A DNA stretch of 6,980 nt. It comes from an uncultured Veillonellaceae bacterium. GTDB taxonomy: Bacteria; Bacillota; Negativicutes; Veillonellales; Negativicoccaceae. The position numbers and the translations under genes were made by a program. Where the stretch lies: NCBI GenBank assembly GCA_902488965.1, contig CABTYA010000055.1, positions 1-6,980 on the forward strand, written 5' to 3'. How positions within the stretch are numbered: the stretch's first letter is position 1; each line of letters opens with the position of its first letter. The notes below the pieces were generated by a model that made no database searches, was not told where the DNA came from, and worked only from the letters and a program-made list of their open reading frames with translations. This document shows, in pieces, positions 5,845-6,980 of this stretch.

Positions 5845-5850
5845 TATAAT
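5845..5850 (+). promoter_or_regulatory. -10 element upstream of ahpC
   Basis: A perfect TATAAT lies 30 nt before the peroxiredoxin start codon, giving a short leader. No good -35 hexamer is seen 16-18 nt upstream, so the promoter may be weak or need an activator. I see no clear PerR box around it. No intrinsic terminator is seen in 5778-5844, only GC-rich hairpins without a T tract, so read-through from the small membrane protein gene is also possible. Confidence 0.45.
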
Positions 5851-5879
5851 AGAGATATCAATGATAAGGAGGTGCTCGT

Positions 5880-6443
5880 ATGAGCATGATTGGAAAACGT
5901 TTACCTGAATTTCGCGCCGACTACTACCAAAACGGCGAACTGAAAGAATTAACCGACAAAGACGTCCTCGGCAAATGGGCGATTTTCTTCTTCTATCCGG
6001 CTGACTTCTCATTTGTCTGCCCGACAGAACTGGCGGATCTCGCCGACCACTACGACGCCATCCAGGCACTCGGCTGCGAAGTCTACAGTGTCTCGACGGA
6101 TACGCACTTCGTCCACAAAGCATGGGCGGATGCTTCGGACAGCATCAAAAAAGTACAGTACAAAATGATCGGCGACCCCGCCGGCGTACTCAGCCGCTAC
6201 TTTGACGTCATGACCGAAGATGCCGGCACGGCTCAACGCGGGACGTTCATCATCGACCGCGAAGGTGTCATCCAGGCACTTGAGATTCACGCCGACGGTA
6301 TCGGGCGCAACAGCGAAGAACTCGTCCGTAAACTCGAAGCGGCTCAATTCGTCGCCGAACACGGCGATCAGGTCTGCCCCGCCCGTTGGAAACGCGGCGA
6401 CAAGACATTGACGCCCGGCGTTGACCTCGTCGGTCACATCTGA
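5880..6443 (+). CDS. ahpC: Peroxiredoxin AhpC (typical 2-Cys)
   Basis: This 187-residue cytoplasmic thiol peroxidase reduces hydrogen peroxide, organic hydroperoxides and peroxynitrite. It has the same length as Escherichia coli AhpC. The peroxidatic Cys47 sits in FYPADFSFVCPTEL with the conserved Pro40 and Thr49. Arg120 in QRGTFIID completes the active site. The resolving Cys166 is in VCPARW near the C-terminus, as in obligate dimers of the AhpC/Prx1 group that form decamers. The start is fixed by AAGGAGGT (5866-5873), 6 nt before ATG. A strong terminator follows the stop. No AhpF reductase gene is next to it in this window, so electrons may come from AhpF, thioredoxin reductase or a rubredoxin/NADH system encoded elsewhere. 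The flavodiiron protein downstream suggests a shared role in surviving oxygen. All key residues are present. Confidence 0.96.
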   Translation: MSMIGKRLPEFRADYYQNGELKELTDKDVLGKWAIFFFYPADFSFVCPTELADLADHYDAIQALGCEVYSVSTDTHFVHKAWADASDSIKKVQYKMIGDPAGVLSRYFDVMTEDAGTAQRGTFIIDREGVIQALEIHADGIGRNSEELVRKLEAAQFVAEHGDQVCPARWKRGDKTLTPGVDLVGHI

Positions 6444-6451
6444 TTTCCATC

Positions 6452-6475
6452 AAGCCGCCGCACGGCGGCTTTTTT
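6452..6475 (+). terminator. Intrinsic terminator of ahpC
   Basis: A perfect 8-bp stem AAGCCGCC / GGCGGCTT with a GCAC loop overlaps a run of six T. It begins 9 nt after the peroxiredoxin stop codon. It should separate ahpC from the flavodiiron gene at least partly. Confidence 0.9.
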
Positions 6476-6478
6476 CAA

Positions 6479-6500
6479 TCGTGCATCCGCCGATGCACGA
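6479..6500 (+). repeat. Perfect 9-bp inverted repeat between the ahpC terminator and the flavodiiron gene
   Basis: TCGTGCATC and GATGCACGA are perfect complements around CGCC. The repeat starts four bases after the terminator T run and ends 31 nt before the flavodiiron start codon. No T tract follows it, so it is not a second terminator. It could be an operator or a hairpin in the flavodiiron mRNA leader. I see no convincing promoter hexamers in this gap. Confidence 0.5.
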
Positions 6501-6531
6501 CGACTACTCTCCGAAAAGGAACGATGCAACT

Positions 6532-6980
6532 ATGATCATTACCCGACCGCTCAGCGACGGCATCTACTGCCTCGGCGCCTCTGACTGGCGCAACGACCGC
6601 TTTGAAAATCTGTTTCCCTTGCCGAACGGACTGAGCTACAACTCCTATCTTATCCGCGACGAAAAGATTGCCATCCTCGACACCGTCGATGCCTCCGTGC
6701 GCCGCGAATATATTGACAACCTCTTCGGCCTGCTCGACGGGGCCAGCCCCGACTACCTCGTCATCAACCACATGGAGCCGGACCACTGCGCCTGCATCCT
6801 CGACTTGGTGGAACGGTTCCCTGAGATGATACTCGTCGGCAACCGCAAGACGATGATTTTCTTTGAACAATTCTACGGCGTATCATTCCCCGATCGCTAT
6901 CGCTTTGTCAAAGACGGGGACGTGCTCGACCTCGGCCGGCACAAGCTGCGCACCCTGATCATGCCGATGGTGCACTGGCC
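6532..6980 (+). CDS. fprA: Flavodiiron protein (FprA-type A flavoprotein), 5' part, cut by the window edge
   Basis: The first 149 residues of a gene that runs off the right end; the family is usually about 400 residues. What is visible is the beta-lactamase-like diiron domain. It starts MIITRPLSDGIYCLGASDWR, then has YNSYLIRDEKIAILDTVD (36-53) and the iron-binding motif HMEPDH at residues 80-85 (H80, E82, D84, H85), followed by His148 in MPMVHW at the expected distance. The flavodoxin domain that carries FMN would lie beyond the window. These enzymes reduce oxygen to water or nitric oxide to nitrous oxide in the cytoplasm of anaerobes, fed by rubredoxin or an NADH-rubredoxin reductase. The start has only an AAAGGA ribosome binding site 11 nt upstream; the ATG at 6524 is out of frame and opens just three codons. 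Oxygen versus NO preference cannot be told from this part. Confidence 0.93.
   Translation, partial: MIITRPLSDGIYCLGASDWRNDRFENLFPLPNGLSYNSYLIRDEKIAILDTVDASVRREYIDNLFGLLDGASPDYLVINHMEPDHCACILDLVERFPEMILVGNRKTMIFFEQFYGVSFPDRYRFVKDGDVLDLGRHKLRTLIMPMVHW

Overview
The window looks like chromosomal DNA of an anaerobic, propionate-forming bacterium with Firmicutes-type signals: AGGAGG-type ribosome binding sites, sigma-A promoters and GC-rich intrinsic terminators. A split B12-dependent methylmalonyl-CoA mutase next to a succinate/propionyl-type CoA transferase, together with moderate-to-high GC, suggests a Negativicutes lineage (Veillonella/Megasphaera/Selenomonas relatives). That placement is inference; no rRNA or other taxonomic marker is present.

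Left part (1-4031, minus strand): one transcription unit reads leftwards from a strong promoter at 4003-4031. A leader of about 240 nt holds several hairpins and an intrinsic terminator (3824-3860). Three genes follow: a CoA transferase (2248-3753), the large catalytic subunit of methylmalonyl-CoA mutase (461-2107) and its small B12-binding subunit (34-432). Together they would activate succinate to succinyl-CoA at the expense of propionyl-CoA, releasing propionate, and isomerise succinyl-CoA to methylmalonyl-CoA. The epimerase, the decarboxylase and the mutase chaperone are not in the window and may lie further left.

Middle (4032-5585): an AT-rich stretch of about 140 bp holds two 16-bp inverted repeats upstream of the operon promoter. 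It is followed by a minus-strand O-antigen ligase/polymerase-like membrane protein (4172-5404) and a 181-bp intergenic region with back-to-back promoters.

Right part (5586-6980, plus strand): a 63-residue two-helix membrane protein of unknown function, a typical 2-Cys peroxiredoxin (AhpC) with its own terminator, and the 5' end of a flavodiiron protein cut by the window edge. The last two form a peroxide/oxygen-defence pair expected in an anaerobe.

The best candidate for something undescribed is the long terminator-bearing leader of the CoA transferase-mutase operon, which matches no riboswitch class I can recognise by eye. The protein-coding genes are otherwise well-known families. Bases 1-33 hold no gene that I can support.
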